A DNA stretch of 64,000 nucleotides from assembly GCF_010727475.1 (NCBI RefSeq), contig NZ_AP022567.1, positions 1,054,001 through 1,118,000 on the forward strand, written 5' to 3'. The DNA comes from Mycolicibacterium mageritense. GTDB taxonomy: Bacteria > Actinomycetota > Actinomycetes > Mycobacteriales > Mycobacteriaceae. The notes beneath the pieces were generated by a model, which saw only the letters and a list, made by a program, of their open reading frames with translations, was not told the DNA's origin and searched no databases. A program made the position numbers and the translations under genes. Shown here piece by piece: positions 24,452 through 34,028 of this stretch (its first letter is position 1; every line of letters begins with the position of its first letter).

Positions 24452-24631
24452 TTACTGCTGGGGCCCTTCTTTACGGATGGCGTTCTTGGCGGCATCCTGC
24501 GCCTTGTCGACATGCTGGCTGTACTTGCCCTGCGTCTTCTGATCGAGGACGTCACCGGCCTTGTCGATCGCCGTGTCCACCTTGTCGGCGTTCTTGGAAA
24601 GCAGATCTTTCGCCTTGTCCAAAAATCCCAT
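24452..24631 (-). CDS. Rv0909-type antitoxin
   Basis: ATG at 24631 to TAA at 24452 encodes 59 aa, beginning MGFLDKAKDLLSKNADKVDT and continuing as lysine- and aspartate-rich amphipathic helices (DKAGDVLDQKTQGKYSQ). This is the pattern of the MT0933/Rv0909 antitoxin family, also of 59 aa. It precedes the SRPBCC toxin by 3 bp, the expected order for antitoxin and toxin, and lies 70 bp after ctpE. Confidence 0.85.
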   Translation of the reverse strand: MGFLDKAKDLLSKNADKVDTAIDKAGDVLDQKTQGKYSQHVDKAQDAAKNAIRKEGPQQ

Positions 24632-24701
24632 TTGCCCACCCTATCGTCTGAGATTCACCGGAACGCGGGGCGCGTTCCGTTGCCAGTGTCCCGCGTGCCA
24701 G

Positions 24702-27188
24702 CTATCTCCACAAGCGGCGCCGTTCACCCAGCATGGCACCCTGTACCCACCACAGCACCTCGATGAGCGCCGCGCCGATCACGCCGATGCCCAGCGCCAT
24801 GAAGGTCAGCTGCGCATTCGACGGATCGAGCATGAACAGCTTCTGGGTGACCGGCATCGCGAAGATCAGCACGTAGGCCAGCACTGATACCGCGACGAGC
24901 AGTACCCGCCACCACTCGTAGGGCCGCGCCACCACCGACAACACCCACACCGACGACACCAGCAACGTGATCAGGGCGGCGGTCGACGCTTGAGTCTGCT
25001 CGGTGACCGACGCCGCCTTGCCCTGATAGGCCAGCAAATAGCTGACGAACGTAACGGTGCCGACGACAAGCCCCGACGGCAGCGCCGAGGTCATCACGCG
25101 GCGCACGAACCCCGAATGGGCGCGCTCGTTGTTCGGCGCCAGCGACAGGATGAAGGCGGGGATACCGATGGTGAACCAGGCCGCGATCGTGACGTGGATG
25201 GGCTGGAACGGGTACAGCAGCGGATCGGTGCCGAAGATCTTCGCGGACAGCCCGGCCAGCCCGACCAGGATCGCCAGCAGCACCGAGTACACGGTCTTGG
25301 TGAGGAACAGGTTGGAGACCCGCTCGATGTTGCCGATCACGCGGCGGCCTTCGCCGACGACGTACGGCAGCGTCGCGAACCGGTTGTCGAGCAGCACGAT
25401 CTGCGCCACGGCGCGCGAGGCCGAACTGCCCGAACCCATCGCGACCCCGATGTCGGCGTCCTTGAGGGCCAGCACGTCGTTGACGCCGTCGCCGGTCATC
25501 GCGACGTTGTGCCCCCGCGATTGCAGCGCGTGCACCATGGCACGCTTCTGATCCGGGCGCACGCGGCCGAACGTGGTGTATTCCTCGAGCGTCTCCGCGA
25601 GCGCGTCGGACTCTTCGGGCAGGCGACGGGCATCCATCGTCTCGCCGTGCAGTCCGAGGGTGCCGGCCACCGCACCGACCGAGACCGCGTTGTCGCCCGA
25701 GATCACCTTGACCGTGACATGTTGGGAGGCAAAGTAATCGAGGGTGTCGCGCGCATCGGGGCGGACGCGTTGCTCGAGCACGACCAACGCGACGGGGGTG
25801 ACGGCGCCGGGTGCGTCGGGCGCGTCGACCGCCCGATCGGACGAGCCCACGAGCAGCACCCGAAGCCCCTGCGCACCGATCTGCTCGGCCTGCTCGGCGG
25901 CCGGAGAGGACGGATCCAGCAGCACGTCGGGTGCGCCGATCACCCAGTTGCCGTGCTCGCCGTAGGACGCCCCGCTCCATTTGGTGGCCGATTTGAACGG
26001 TGCCGTCGCGGTCGCCGTCCATCCCGGCGGCTGCGGGTAGGCCTCCGCGATGGCCAGCATGCTGGCGTTGGGCCTGGCATCGTCGGCGGCCAGCTGCGCG
26101 AGAACGTCGGCGACGGGATGATCCGCCAGCGACTGCAGATCGCTGACCCGCATACCGTTTTCGGTCAGCGTGCCGGTCTTGTCCGCACACACCACATCGA
26201 CGCGGGCCAGGCCTTCTATGGCCGGCAGCTCGTTGACCAGACACTGCCGCCGGCCGAGCCGGATCACGCCGACCGCGAACGCGATCGACGTCATCAGCAC
26301 GAGTCCCTCAGGCACCATAGGCACCAGCGCCCCGACCATGCGCAACACGGGTTCGTGCCAGACGGCGTCGGTGGTGAAGATCTGGCTCATGATGATCGCG
26401 AGCGATTCGCGCCAACCGCCGTCGTTGTCGACGATGTCGTGGAAGGTCTTTTGGAGGGACTCCAGGATCCGGGGATCGGTGGTGAACAACTGGGTGTAGA
26501 TGATCAGCAGCCCGGCAGGCACCAGCATGTAGGTGATGACCTGCAGGATCTTGTTGATACCGTTGCGCAGTTCGGATTTGACCAGGGTGAACTTGCTGGC
26601 CTCCTCGGCGAGCTTGGCCGCGTAGGCCTCTCGGCCGACCTTGGTCGCCCGGTAGGCGCCGGTGCCCGCCACCACGAAACTGCCGGACATCACGGTGTCG
26701 CCGACGTCCTTGGCGATCGGATCGGCCTCACCGGTGAGCAGGGATTCGTCGACCTCGAGGTTGGCTTCCTCGATGAGCTCGCCGTCGACCACGATCTGAT
26801 CGCCCGGCCCCAGCTCGATCACGTCGTCGAGCACCACCTCTGCGGGCAGCACGGCCCGGCTGCCCGACTCCCGCCGCACCGTGGGCTTGGCCTGCCCGAC
26901 GATCGCGAGCTTGTCCAGCGTCTGCTTGGCCCGGATCTCCTGGATGATGCCGATCGCGCTGTTGGCGATGATGAGCAGCCCGAACGCGCCGTTGATGATC
27001 GACCCCGTCGACAGCACGATGATGAACAGCACACCCAGGATCGCGTTGATGCGCGTGAACACGTTGGCGCGCACGATCTCCGAGACACTGCGAGCGGCCC
27101 GGGTGGGCACGTCGTTGGTCTTGCCGTCGGCGACGCGCTTGGCGACCTCGGCGTCGGTCAAACCCGCGGAGGTAGTGGTCAGCGTCAT
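24702..27188 (-). CDS. ctpE: P-type ATPase CtpE (calcium transporter family)
   Basis: ATG at 27188 gives 828 aa; the frame is open further upstream but runs into the neighbouring hydrolase. It has the actuator loop LLTGEADP, the phosphorylated Asp in CADKTGTLTENG, MTGDGVNDVLALKDADIGVAMG, and membrane segments before the actuator domain, before the P-domain and at the C-terminus. Identity follows from synteny: Rv0907-like gene, this gene, Rv0909/Rv0910-like genes, exactly as around M. tuberculosis ctpE (Rv0908). CtpE has been reported as a calcium-specific importer in M. smegmatis. No N-terminal heavy-metal domain is present, which argues against a copper or cadmium pump. Confidence 0.88.
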   Translation of the reverse strand: MTLTTTSAGLTDAEVAKRVADGKTNDVPTRAARSVSEIVRANVFTRINAILGVLFIIVLSTGSIINGAFGLLIIANSAIGIIQEIRAKQTLDKLAIVGQAKPTVRRESGSRAVLPAEVVLDDVIELGPGDQIVVDGELIEEANLEVDESLLTGEADPIAKDVGDTVMSGSFVVAGTGAYRATKVGREAYAAKLAEEASKFTLVKSELRNGINKILQVITYMLVPAGLLIIYTQLFTTDPRILESLQKTFHDIVDNDGGWRESLAIIMSQIFTTDAVWHEPVLRMVGALVPMVPEGLVLMTSIAFAVGVIRLGRRQCLVNELPAIEGLARVDVVCADKTGTLTENGMRVSDLQSLADHPVADVLAQLAADDARPNASMLAIAEAYPQPPGWTATATAPFKSATKWSGASYGEHGNWVIGAPDVLLDPSSPAAEQAEQIGAQGLRVLLVGSSDRAVDAPDAPGAVTPVALVVLEQRVRPDARDTLDYFASQHVTVKVISGDNAVSVGAVAGTLGLHGETMDARRLPEESDALAETLEEYTTFGRVRPDQKRAMVHALQSRGHNVAMTGDGVNDVLALKDADIGVAMGSGSSASRAVAQIVLLDNRFATLPYVVGEGRRVIGNIERVSNLFLTKTVYSVLLAILVGLAGLSAKIFGTDPLLYPFQPIHVTIAAWFTIGIPAFILSLAPNNERAHSGFVRRVMTSALPSGLVVGTVTFVSYLLAYQGKAASVTEQTQASTAALITLLVSSVWVLSVVARPYEWWRVLLVAVSVLAYVLIFAMPVTQKLFMLDPSNAQLTFMALGIGVIGAALIEVLWWVQGAMLGERRRLWR

Positions 27189-27216
27189 GGCATCTGTTCT
27201 TCGCGCAAGCGGCTCG

Positions 27217-28800
27217 TCATCGCGTGAAAGTCCCCATCCCGTCCTCGTCGTAATACTCCAGAACAAGTTTCGCGCCTGCGAAGGTCGCCTTCGAAACCGA
27301 GCCCGGAGGCGAGTTCTCGGTGACGAACGCGAACGTGAACACGTCACCGTCCCAATGTTTCAGCGGCACGGTCAGTTTCGGGCCCAGCGCGAGCGTCAGC
27401 GCACCGCCGTGCTCGGTGACGCGTGCGGTGCCCCAGTACGGGTTGGTGTAATCGCCGACGTAACGTGACAATGGCGCGGCAGGCGCGGGATGCGCGGGGG
27501 GCTGCTTGCCGACGAGCGATCCGACGGGCGCGGACAACGGCGCAAGACCCTTGCTGTACAGCTCATACCAATCCTGGCGGACCTCGCCGAACTGTACGAG
27601 GTCGGCGAACTGCGCGGTGAGCGCCTCGGGCACCCCCGACGGCGTGGCATTGGTCAGCGCCACGATGGCCACATCCGCCGACGGCAGGATCAGCAGGTTG
27701 GTGCCCGCGCCGAGTTCGAACGCGCCCGAGTGGCTGAGCTGGGTCCGCGCGGCCGACGTGGTGCCCACGTTGAAACCGTAACCGTAGAAGCCCGACCGCA
27801 TAGCGGGCTGCGTCGCGCGATCGGACGTCACCTGCGGCGTCAGCGCGGGCAACAGCGCGGCCTCGTCGATGATCTTCTCACCGTCGTGAGTTCCGTTGCC
27901 CAGCACCATCGCCAACCAGCGCGCGACGTCGTCGACCGACGAGCTGACCCCACCCGCGGGCGCCTGCGGGTCAGCGTCGCGCACGAAGTCCGGGCGGTAG
28001 CCGCCGTCGATGCGGATGTGCCCGAGCGCGCGGTCGGTCCGGGCCTCGAAGTCGGCGAACCGGTAGCTCGTCGACGTCATGCCCAGCGGCCCGAAGACCG
28101 CGTCGTCGGCCAGCACGTCCCACGGCTTGCCCGCGGCCATCGCGACCGCCTCGGCCCCGGCGGTCAGCCCGAAGTTGGTGTAGGCGTAGGAAATCCGGAA
28201 CGGGCCGAGCGGCAGCTGACGTAACCGGTCGAGCACCTGGCGTCGGTCGTACCCCATGTCCTCCAGCAGATCACCGGCATGGTCGGGCAATCCCGAACGG
28301 TGCGAGAACAGGTCACCGACCGTCACCATCCGGGTCACCGCCGGATCCGACAGCGCGAACCAGGGCAGCTTGTCGACGACGGGCGTGTCCCAGCCGACGG
28401 CCCCGACCCCCACCTGCTGGGCCACCACCGAGGCGCTCAACGGCTTCGACAAGGACGCCAGCTGGAACACTGTGCCGGGGCCCACCCGATTGTCCTCACC
28501 GGTACCGGCCCTGACGTCTTTGACTCCAAACCCTTTGGCGTAGACGGTCTTTCCTCCGTGTACCACGGCAACGGCCAGGCCGGGGACGCCGGACTTCGAC
28601 ATCAGTTCGTCAGCGAGGCCGTCCAGTTTGGCGACCGCGTTGTCAACGGCGTTCTCCGGCAACGGCATGGCAGGCACGAGCGGTGGCGGTTCATCGATGA
28701 GTGCCGGGGCGGTGCGCTCGGCGCACCCGCCCAGCAGGACCAGACTCACGGCCAGCGCGAGAACCCGCTTGGTGTCCACAACAGGCGAGTATGCCCGCAT
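27217..28800 (-). CDS. Exported serine beta-lactamase-fold hydrolase (Rv0907-like)
   Basis: ATG at 28800 gives 527 aa; a GTG at 28779 would give a slightly shorter signal peptide. The N-terminus is hydrophobic and ends in LLGGC, a lipobox, so the protein is predicted to be a lipoprotein at the outer face of the membrane. The class C-like catalytic motifs are visible: SLSK (nucleophile Ser and Lys) near residue 115 and YTN near residue 200. A C-terminal beta-rich domain from about residue 430 follows. Relatives are esterases, peptidases and penicillin-binding-like enzymes, so antibiotic resistance should not be assumed. Position between ctpE and the metallohydrolase matches Rv0907 (532 aa). 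Confidence 0.85.
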   Translation of the reverse strand: MRAYSPVVDTKRVLALAVSLVLLGGCAERTAPALIDEPPPLVPAMPLPENAVDNAVAKLDGLADELMSKSGVPGLAVAVVHGGKTVYAKGFGVKDVRAGTGEDNRVGPGTVFQLASLSKPLSASVVAQQVGVGAVGWDTPVVDKLPWFALSDPAVTRMVTVGDLFSHRSGLPDHAGDLLEDMGYDRRQVLDRLRQLPLGPFRISYAYTNFGLTAGAEAVAMAAGKPWDVLADDAVFGPLGMTSTSYRFADFEARTDRALGHIRIDGGYRPDFVRDADPQAPAGGVSSSVDDVARWLAMVLGNGTHDGEKIIDEAALLPALTPQVTSDRATQPAMRSGFYGYGFNVGTTSAARTQLSHSGAFELGAGTNLLILPSADVAIVALTNATPSGVPEALTAQFADLVQFGEVRQDWYELYSKGLAPLSAPVGSLVGKQPPAHPAPAAPLSRYVGDYTNPYWGTARVTEHGGALTLALGPKLTVPLKHWDGDVFTFAFVTENSPPGSVSKATFAGAKLVLEYYDEDGMGTFTR

Positions 28801-28835
28801 TCGCGCCGGTACTACGGGCATCTACGCGCATTGCC

Positions 28836-29942
28836 TCACAACTGCCACCACGGATCGACAACCGGTGAATCCCGGTCCACCCGCTGCCCGGGCTTGGGCA
28901 GCGCCAGCTGCACACCGGCCGGTTCGGCCGCGGCCAGCAACCGGTGCACGGGCTCGGCCCACGGATGCGGCGCGAGCCGGAACGTCGCCCAGTGGATCGG
29001 GACCAGCAGCCCGGACTCGGTGACGTCGAGGTGTGCGCGCACGGCCTCCTCGGGGTTCATGTGGATGTCGGGCCAGGCCGGGTGGTAGGCCCCGATGGGC
29101 ATCAGGGTCAGGTCGAAAGGTCCGTGCTGCGAACCGATCTCACTGAAGCTCTTGGTGTAGCCGGTATCCCCGCCGAAGAATGCGCGATGCGCAGGCCCGG
29201 CGATCACCCACGATGCCCACAACGTGGTGTTGCGCTTGAACATGCGCCCCGAGAAGTGCCGCGCCGGGGTGCACACCAGGGTCAGCTCGCCGATGCGATG
29301 GCTTTCGTTCCAGTCCAACTCGACGATGCGCGACTCGGGAATGCCCCACTTGCGCAGGTGCGCCCCGATGCCGAGCGGCACCACGAACGGTGCCCGCTGG
29401 GTACGGGCCAGCCCGATCACGGTGTCGATGTCGAGGTGGTCGTAATGGTCGTGGCTGATGATGATCGCGTCGATCGCGGGCAACGCGTCCAACGCCAGTG
29501 GCGGCTCGTGCAGGCGCGAGGGCCCGACCACTCGCGACGGCGAGCAGCGTCGGCTCCAGATCGGATCGGCAAGCACGCGGTATCCGTCGACCTCCAGCAG
29601 GGCGCTGGAATGGCCGTACCACGACACCGCGCACTCCCCTGCCGGCCCGTCGGCCGGGTCGGCCAGCGGGATGGTGCCGCGAGGCCAGCTCGCGCCACGA
29701 GATCCGAACATCTCAGTGATCAGCAGGCGACGCTCTTCGCGGTCCATGCTGATGCCCGGCGCGGCCGGTTCGATGTTGATGAACACGCCGTCGGCGTACT
29801 GCGGTGACCGCCGGGCCACCGGCCGGATGTCCCGCGGTCTCGCTCCGACGGCCGCCGAGGTGCCGCTCAGTGCGCGCACCAGCCAGCCACCGGCCAGCAG
29901 GGATGCCGACCGGACGCCCAACCGCAGCGCCGCGCGGAGCAT
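28836..29942 (-). CDS. Metallo-beta-lactamase-fold hydrolase (Rv0906-like)
   Basis: 368 aa. Residues about 5-30 are hydrophobic and may anchor or export it. The zinc motif HDHYDHLD lies near residue 165, with later ligands in PARHFSG and FGGDTGYT. This is the NAPE-PLD/UlaG-like branch of the fold, whose members cleave phosphodiester or lactone bonds in lipids. It starts 1 bp after the echA6 stop and lies next to a second exported hydrolase, as in Rv0905-Rv0907. The substrate is unknown. Confidence 0.88.
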   Translation of the reverse strand: MLRAALRLGVRSASLLAGGWLVRALSGTSAAVGARPRDIRPVARRSPQYADGVFINIEPAAPGISMDREERRLLITEMFGSRGASWPRGTIPLADPADGPAGECAVSWYGHSSALLEVDGYRVLADPIWSRRCSPSRVVGPSRLHEPPLALDALPAIDAIIISHDHYDHLDIDTVIGLARTQRAPFVVPLGIGAHLRKWGIPESRIVELDWNESHRIGELTLVCTPARHFSGRMFKRNTTLWASWVIAGPAHRAFFGGDTGYTKSFSEIGSQHGPFDLTLMPIGAYHPAWPDIHMNPEEAVRAHLDVTESGLLVPIHWATFRLAPHPWAEPVHRLLAAAEPAGVQLALPKPGQRVDRDSPVVDPWWQL

Positions 29943-29943
29943 G

Positions 29944-30678
29944 TCAGGCCCCGGTGAAGTTCGGTGGCCGCTTCTCGATCCGGGCCACCTGCGCTTCGAT
30001 GACGTCAGGGCTGGCCCAGGCCCTGTCGAACAGCTCCTTGTGCTCAGGCCACTGTTCCTCGTACGCCCCGTCGTCGTTCAGCACGCGCTTGGCATGCTGC
30101 AGCGCCAGCGGCGCGAATCCGGCGATCTCGGCGGCCCACTTCTGCGCGTCGGCGAGGGTTCCGATGCGGTTGGCCATGCCGGTTTGCAGCGCGGTGTCGG
30201 CGCTGAGCCGTTCGGCGGCCAACAGCATGCCGCGCGCCCGGCCGTACCCGACCAGTGAGGTCAACCTGCGGATGCTCCAGTTGTCCAGCGCCAGACCGTA
30301 CTTCGCCACGGGGAACTGGAAGTAGGCGTCCGGCGCGACGACGCGCAGGTCGCAGATCATCGACAAGATGACGCCCGCGCCGATCGCGGGCCCGTTGATC
30401 GCACCGATCACCGGCACCGGGGCCTTGTCGATCGCGAGGTTGAGCGCCAGCGCCTTGTCGGGCAGCTTCTCCGCCATCCCCTGGGCGTCGGTCAGGTCTG
30501 CACCGGAGCTGAACACCGGACCCGCGCCGGTCAGCACGATCGCGCGGATGTCCTGCTCGGCGGCATGCTCGACCGCCTCGCGCAGGCTGTCGACGAGCTC
30601 GCAGTTCAGCGCGTTGCGCCGCTCGGGGCGCTGCAGTTCAAGGGTCAGGACATTGCCGTCCCGGGTGACACCAATCAT
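29944..30678 (-). CDS. echA6: Enoyl-CoA hydratase/isomerase family protein EchA6
   Basis: 244 aa crotonase-fold protein with IGVTRDGNVLTLELQRPERRN at the start, the oxyanion-hole loop VFSSGADLTD near residue 55 and GAINGPAIGAGVILSMICDLR near residue 95. Gene order (accD3 nearby, Rv0906- and Rv0907-like genes downstream) identifies EchA6 (Rv0905). From the literature I recall M. tuberculosis EchA6 as a non-hydratase acyl-CoA carrier linked to mycolic-acid synthesis. The positions where hydratases carry two glutamates read Thr and Ala/Gly here, which agrees with a non-catalytic role. Confidence 0.87.
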   Translation of the reverse strand: MIGVTRDGNVLTLELQRPERRNALNCELVDSLREAVEHAAEQDIRAIVLTGAGPVFSSGADLTDAQGMAEKLPDKALALNLAIDKAPVPVIGAINGPAIGAGVILSMICDLRVVAPDAYFQFPVAKYGLALDNWSIRRLTSLVGYGRARGMLLAAERLSADTALQTGMANRIGTLADAQKWAAEIAGFAPLALQHAKRVLNDDGAYEEQWPEHKELFDRAWASPDVIEAQVARIEKRPPNFTGA

Positions 30679-30720
30679 GTCGCCAGCCTAACCATGTGAT
30701 CTGATCCCGCTTGCCCGTGC

Positions 30721-32844
30721 TCAGTTCTGCGAGGTGACCAGCTGCCACTCTTCCGGCAAACCTGTGACCTCGGCCGCAGCACCCTCGGCTTCGATCCGGA
30801 CCGTTGCCTCGCCGAGGCGCAGATCGGTCAGGGCCACCCGCCCCCACACCTTCGGCAGCTGCGGACACACCGTCAACCGCCGGTGCGGTACGTCGGGTTC
30901 GAGTCCCAGAAACGACCGGACCAGCAACAGCGGTGCGGCACTGGCCCACGCCTGCGGGGAACACGACGTCGGGTACGGCACCGGGGTGTGGAACTGGGTG
31001 CGCGGAAACCCGCAGAACAACTCGGGCAGCCTGCCGCCGAACGCCGCGGCCGCGTCGAGCAGTCCGACCGCAAGCCGTTCGGCCAGCTCCACGGCCCCGG
31101 GCACATGCCGGTACCGCAGCAGACCTGCCACCGCGATCGCGGTGTCGTGCGGCCACACCGACCCGTTGTGGTAGCTCATCGGGTTGTACGCGCCCATGGT
31201 GGTGGCCAGCGTGCGCAGCCCGAAGCCCGAGGTCATTTCCTCACCCGCGAGTCGCTCGACCATGACCGCGACGTGTTCGTCGGTGGCGATACCTGTCCAC
31301 AGGCAGTGCCCGACATTGCTGGTGAGGGAATCGACCGGGCGCTTGTCACCGTCGAGCGCCAACGCGTAATAGCCCCGGTCGGGCAACCAGAACGCGTCGG
31401 CGAACCGGGACTGCAACGCCGCAGCGCGATCGCGCAGCCGTCCGGCAGTGGCAGGTTCGCCGAAGGCGTCGGCCAGATCGGCCCGCGCCCGCAGCGCCGC
31501 GTACTGGTAGCCCTGCACCTCGCACAGCGCGATGGGTGGATCGGCCAGATGACCGGCCGCGTCGGAGATCGCGTCGAAGCTGTCCTTCCAGCCCTGGTTG
31601 ATCAGGCCACGATCGGTGGCCCGGCGATACTCGATGAACCCGTCGTCGTCGCGGTCGCCGTAGCGCGTGGCCCAAGCCAGCGCGGCGTCGGCCGCGGGCA
31701 CCAGCGCCCGCACCTGTTCCTCGTCGCCGCCCCACCGCCAGCATTCGGCGAGCAGCATCACGAACAGCGGCGTGGAGTCGATCGAGCCGTAGTACGTCGA
31801 GCCGCCCAACACGTCGGCACTCGCGGGGCCCCGGCGGATCTCGTGCAGGATGCGGCCCGGCTGCTCCTCGGTCAGCGGATCGACGCGGCGCCCCTGCGCA
31901 CCGGCCAACTGCTGCAGCGTTCCGATCGACAGCCCCACGTCCAGCGGTAGCGACATCCAGGCGGTGAGGAGACTGTCACGGCCGAACAGCGTCATGAACC
32001 ACGGCGCGCCCGCCGCGACGAACGGACGCCCGTCGGCATCACTGATCAGCAGTGCGCCCAAATCACTTTCGGTTCTGCGCACGGTCTGGGCCAACACGGC
32101 GTCGTCGGTCTCGACAGTCGTGGTGGTGTCGCGCCACGCCTCGATCTTGCGGACGGGTTCGCTCGATCCGAGTTGCTCACCTCGGCGGAACCGGGTCTTG
32201 ATGCTGTGGTTCGCCCACGTGGGGTCGACCACGATCTCGGCCTGCCAGGTGCCGCGCGGCGGCACCACGATGCGCCACCGGAAGGATCCGGGCAGTGCCG
32301 TCGGGTTTCCCGACGCCGTGACCTTGACACCGCGGACCCGGTTCGCGCGGTCGGTGAGCACCAGTTCGTTGTCGATGAGCGTGAGCTCGGCACCACTGAT
32401 CGGCGCACGTCCCTCCTTGACCGTGAACAGGTCGGCGAAATCCGCGTCCGCGAACAGCTCAAGCGCCACCACGGTCGGCTCGACGTCGAGGTTGTGCAGC
32501 GAGATCGTCTCGCGCATACCGTCGGCGACGAGCCGGTCACGCACCAGCAGCAGCGTGCTGTCGGCCACGCCGACCCGTGGCGCACGGCGCATGATGAACT
32601 GGGCCGCAAACGCTTCCGGGGTCTGCACCGACAACGGCTCGGGCGGCTGGCCGTCGACGTGCAGCTGCCACCGCGACAGCACGCGCGCATCGCGGAAGAA
32701 CAGGCCGTGGGAGCGGCCCGCCAGCACGTCTCCGCGGCGTTCGGACAGGCAGAAGGTGCCGCCTTCCACCAGGGTCACCGTGTCGCCACCGGAGCCGATG
32801 CCGGCGGGCTCACCGCCGTTGAGTACCGACGGCACCGAGGTCAT
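30721..32844 (-). CDS. Glycogen-debranching-type amylo-alpha-1,6-glucosidase
   Basis: 707 aa. Residues about 15-230 resemble the bacterial debranching N-terminal domain (GDE_N_bis), with VEGGTFCLSERRGDVLAG. From about residue 290 the protein is an (alpha/alpha)6-barrel glycosidase, with WFMTLFGRDSLLTAW, GWKDSFDAI and SYHNGSVWPHDTAIA. It lacks a 4-alpha-glucanotransferase domain, so it is not a full eukaryotic-type debrancher. Its ATG overlaps the glycosyltransferase stop (ATGA), so the two form an operon driven from the CIRCE-bearing promoter at about 34 kb. It is absent from the M. tuberculosis block between accD3 and echA6. Confidence 0.85.
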   Translation of the reverse strand: MTSVPSVLNGGEPAGIGSGGDTVTLVEGGTFCLSERRGDVLAGRSHGLFFRDARVLSRWQLHVDGQPPEPLSVQTPEAFAAQFIMRRAPRVGVADSTLLLVRDRLVADGMRETISLHNLDVEPTVVALELFADADFADLFTVKEGRAPISGAELTLIDNELVLTDRANRVRGVKVTASGNPTALPGSFRWRIVVPPRGTWQAEIVVDPTWANHSIKTRFRRGEQLGSSEPVRKIEAWRDTTTTVETDDAVLAQTVRRTESDLGALLISDADGRPFVAAGAPWFMTLFGRDSLLTAWMSLPLDVGLSIGTLQQLAGAQGRRVDPLTEEQPGRILHEIRRGPASADVLGGSTYYGSIDSTPLFVMLLAECWRWGGDEEQVRALVPAADAALAWATRYGDRDDDGFIEYRRATDRGLINQGWKDSFDAISDAAGHLADPPIALCEVQGYQYAALRARADLADAFGEPATAGRLRDRAAALQSRFADAFWLPDRGYYALALDGDKRPVDSLTSNVGHCLWTGIATDEHVAVMVERLAGEEMTSGFGLRTLATTMGAYNPMSYHNGSVWPHDTAIAVAGLLRYRHVPGAVELAERLAVGLLDAAAAFGGRLPELFCGFPRTQFHTPVPYPTSCSPQAWASAAPLLLVRSFLGLEPDVPHRRLTVCPQLPKVWGRVALTDLRLGEATVRIEAEGAAAEVTGLPEEWQLVTSQN

Positions 32845-33995
32845 GCGCTGGCCCGCTCGGCCACGTCGGGCGGCAGCACCTCACGCAACGCCAGGGGGCG
32901 GCCCGCGTCGAGCACCGACCGGTAGATGTCCTCGTAGCCCGAACCGAACCGGCCAACGCCGAAATGCGCGGCGACGTGCTTCCGGCAGGCCGCCGGGTCG
33001 AGTGCCTTCGCGCGCTCCATCGCCGCGGGAAGCTCGTCCGGCGAGTCGCAGATGATGCCCGTGACACCGTCGACGACGACCTCGTCGACCGCGCCGCCGC
33101 GCAGCGCGACGACCGGTGTGCCACAGGCCATCGCTTCGATCATCACCATGCCGAACGGCTCCTCCCACTGGATGGGGAACAGCAGGCACCGGGCGCCTGC
33201 GAGCAGCTTGCGCTTGCTCACCGCGTCGGCCTGACCGAACACGTGGTCGTCACCGGTGAGGCGCGGGCGCACCTGTTCCTCGAAGTACGCCTGCTCAGGT
33301 GGTTCGTTGCACTTGCCTGCCAGCACCAGTCGCACGCCCGCCGCGTGTGCGGCGTCCAGGGCCAGGTGCGCGCCCTTGTACGGCGCATACCGCCCCAAGA
33401 ACAGTGCGTAGTCGCCCTTTTCGGACGAGAAGGGCCATTCGTCGATGCGCAGCGCATTGTGAACGCGGCCAACCCAATTCAGGTCGGGAGCCAGTTGCCG
33501 TTGCCGATCGCTGATCGCGATCAACCCGATGTCGTCGCCGAGCTCGCGGTAGTAGGGATACAGGTCGTCGTCGATCGGGCCGTGCACCGTGGCCACGGTC
33601 GGTAGGCCGAGAGCGCGGTAGGCCGGCGTGTTGAGCGGGCCGGCGAACGTGTGGTCGTGCACGATGTCGACGCCCTCGCTCGCGGCGAGCCGCTGAATCG
33701 CGCGGCGCACCTTCACGGCGTGCATGACCTCGGGGTACGGCTCACCGAGGCGGTCGGGAAGCGTTCGGTCCCAGAGCGGTTCGAACCGGGCCGCAGTACC
33801 GGGCGTGCCGGCGCCCAGCACCGTCACCCGGTGCCCACGGGCGGTCAACGCGTCGGCCAGATCGGCGACGACGGCCTCGGTACCGCCGTAACCCCTGGGC
33901 GGGATGTCGAAATAAGGGGGCGCGACAAGCACGATCCGCAGCGGATCTGCTACGTCGGTATTGCTGGCATCACGGGGGAATTCGTTGCCGCTCAC
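32841..33995 (-). CDS. GT4-family glycosyltransferase
   Basis: GTG at 33995, 8 nt after AGGAGG, gives 384 aa. It has a GT-B fold: an N-terminal GYGGTEAVVADLADALTARG (acceptor domain) and, in the C-terminal domain, the EPFGMVMIEAMACGTPVVA segment with the GT4 E-x7-E motif. It transfers a sugar from a nucleotide or phospho-sugar donor, and the paired glucosidase suggests alpha-glucan or oligosaccharide metabolism. The HrcA-type CIRCE site 34 bp upstream predicts heat-shock induction, unusual for such a gene. Confidence 0.88.
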   Translation of the reverse strand: MSGNEFPRDASNTDVADPLRIVLVAPPYFDIPPRGYGGTEAVVADLADALTARGHRVTVLGAGTPGTAARFEPLWDRTLPDRLGEPYPEVMHAVKVRRAIQRLAASEGVDIVHDHTFAGPLNTPAYRALGLPTVATVHGPIDDDLYPYYRELGDDIGLIAISDRQRQLAPDLNWVGRVHNALRIDEWPFSSEKGDYALFLGRYAPYKGAHLALDAAHAAGVRLVLAGKCNEPPEQAYFEEQVRPRLTGDDHVFGQADAVSKRKLLAGARCLLFPIQWEEPFGMVMIEAMACGTPVVALRGGAVDEVVVDGVTGIICDSPDELPAAMERAKALDPAACRKHVAAHFGVGRFGSGYEDIYRSVLDAGRPLALREVLPPDVAERASA

Positions 33996-34028
33996 GGGAT
34001 TAACCTCCTGTTCGACTCAGCGGCTGCG

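Noticed and set aside
24990..27227. 745-codon open frame on the plus strand opposite ctpE
   Set aside because: Its predicted protein is a low-complexity Arg/His/Gly/Val mixture typical of high-GC antisense frames, while the minus strand has all P-type ATPase motifs.
27217..28800. Beta-lactam resistance gene
   Set aside because: The SxxK/YxN fold is shared with esterases and peptidases. Synteny with Rv0907, not resistance genes, is the only firm context.
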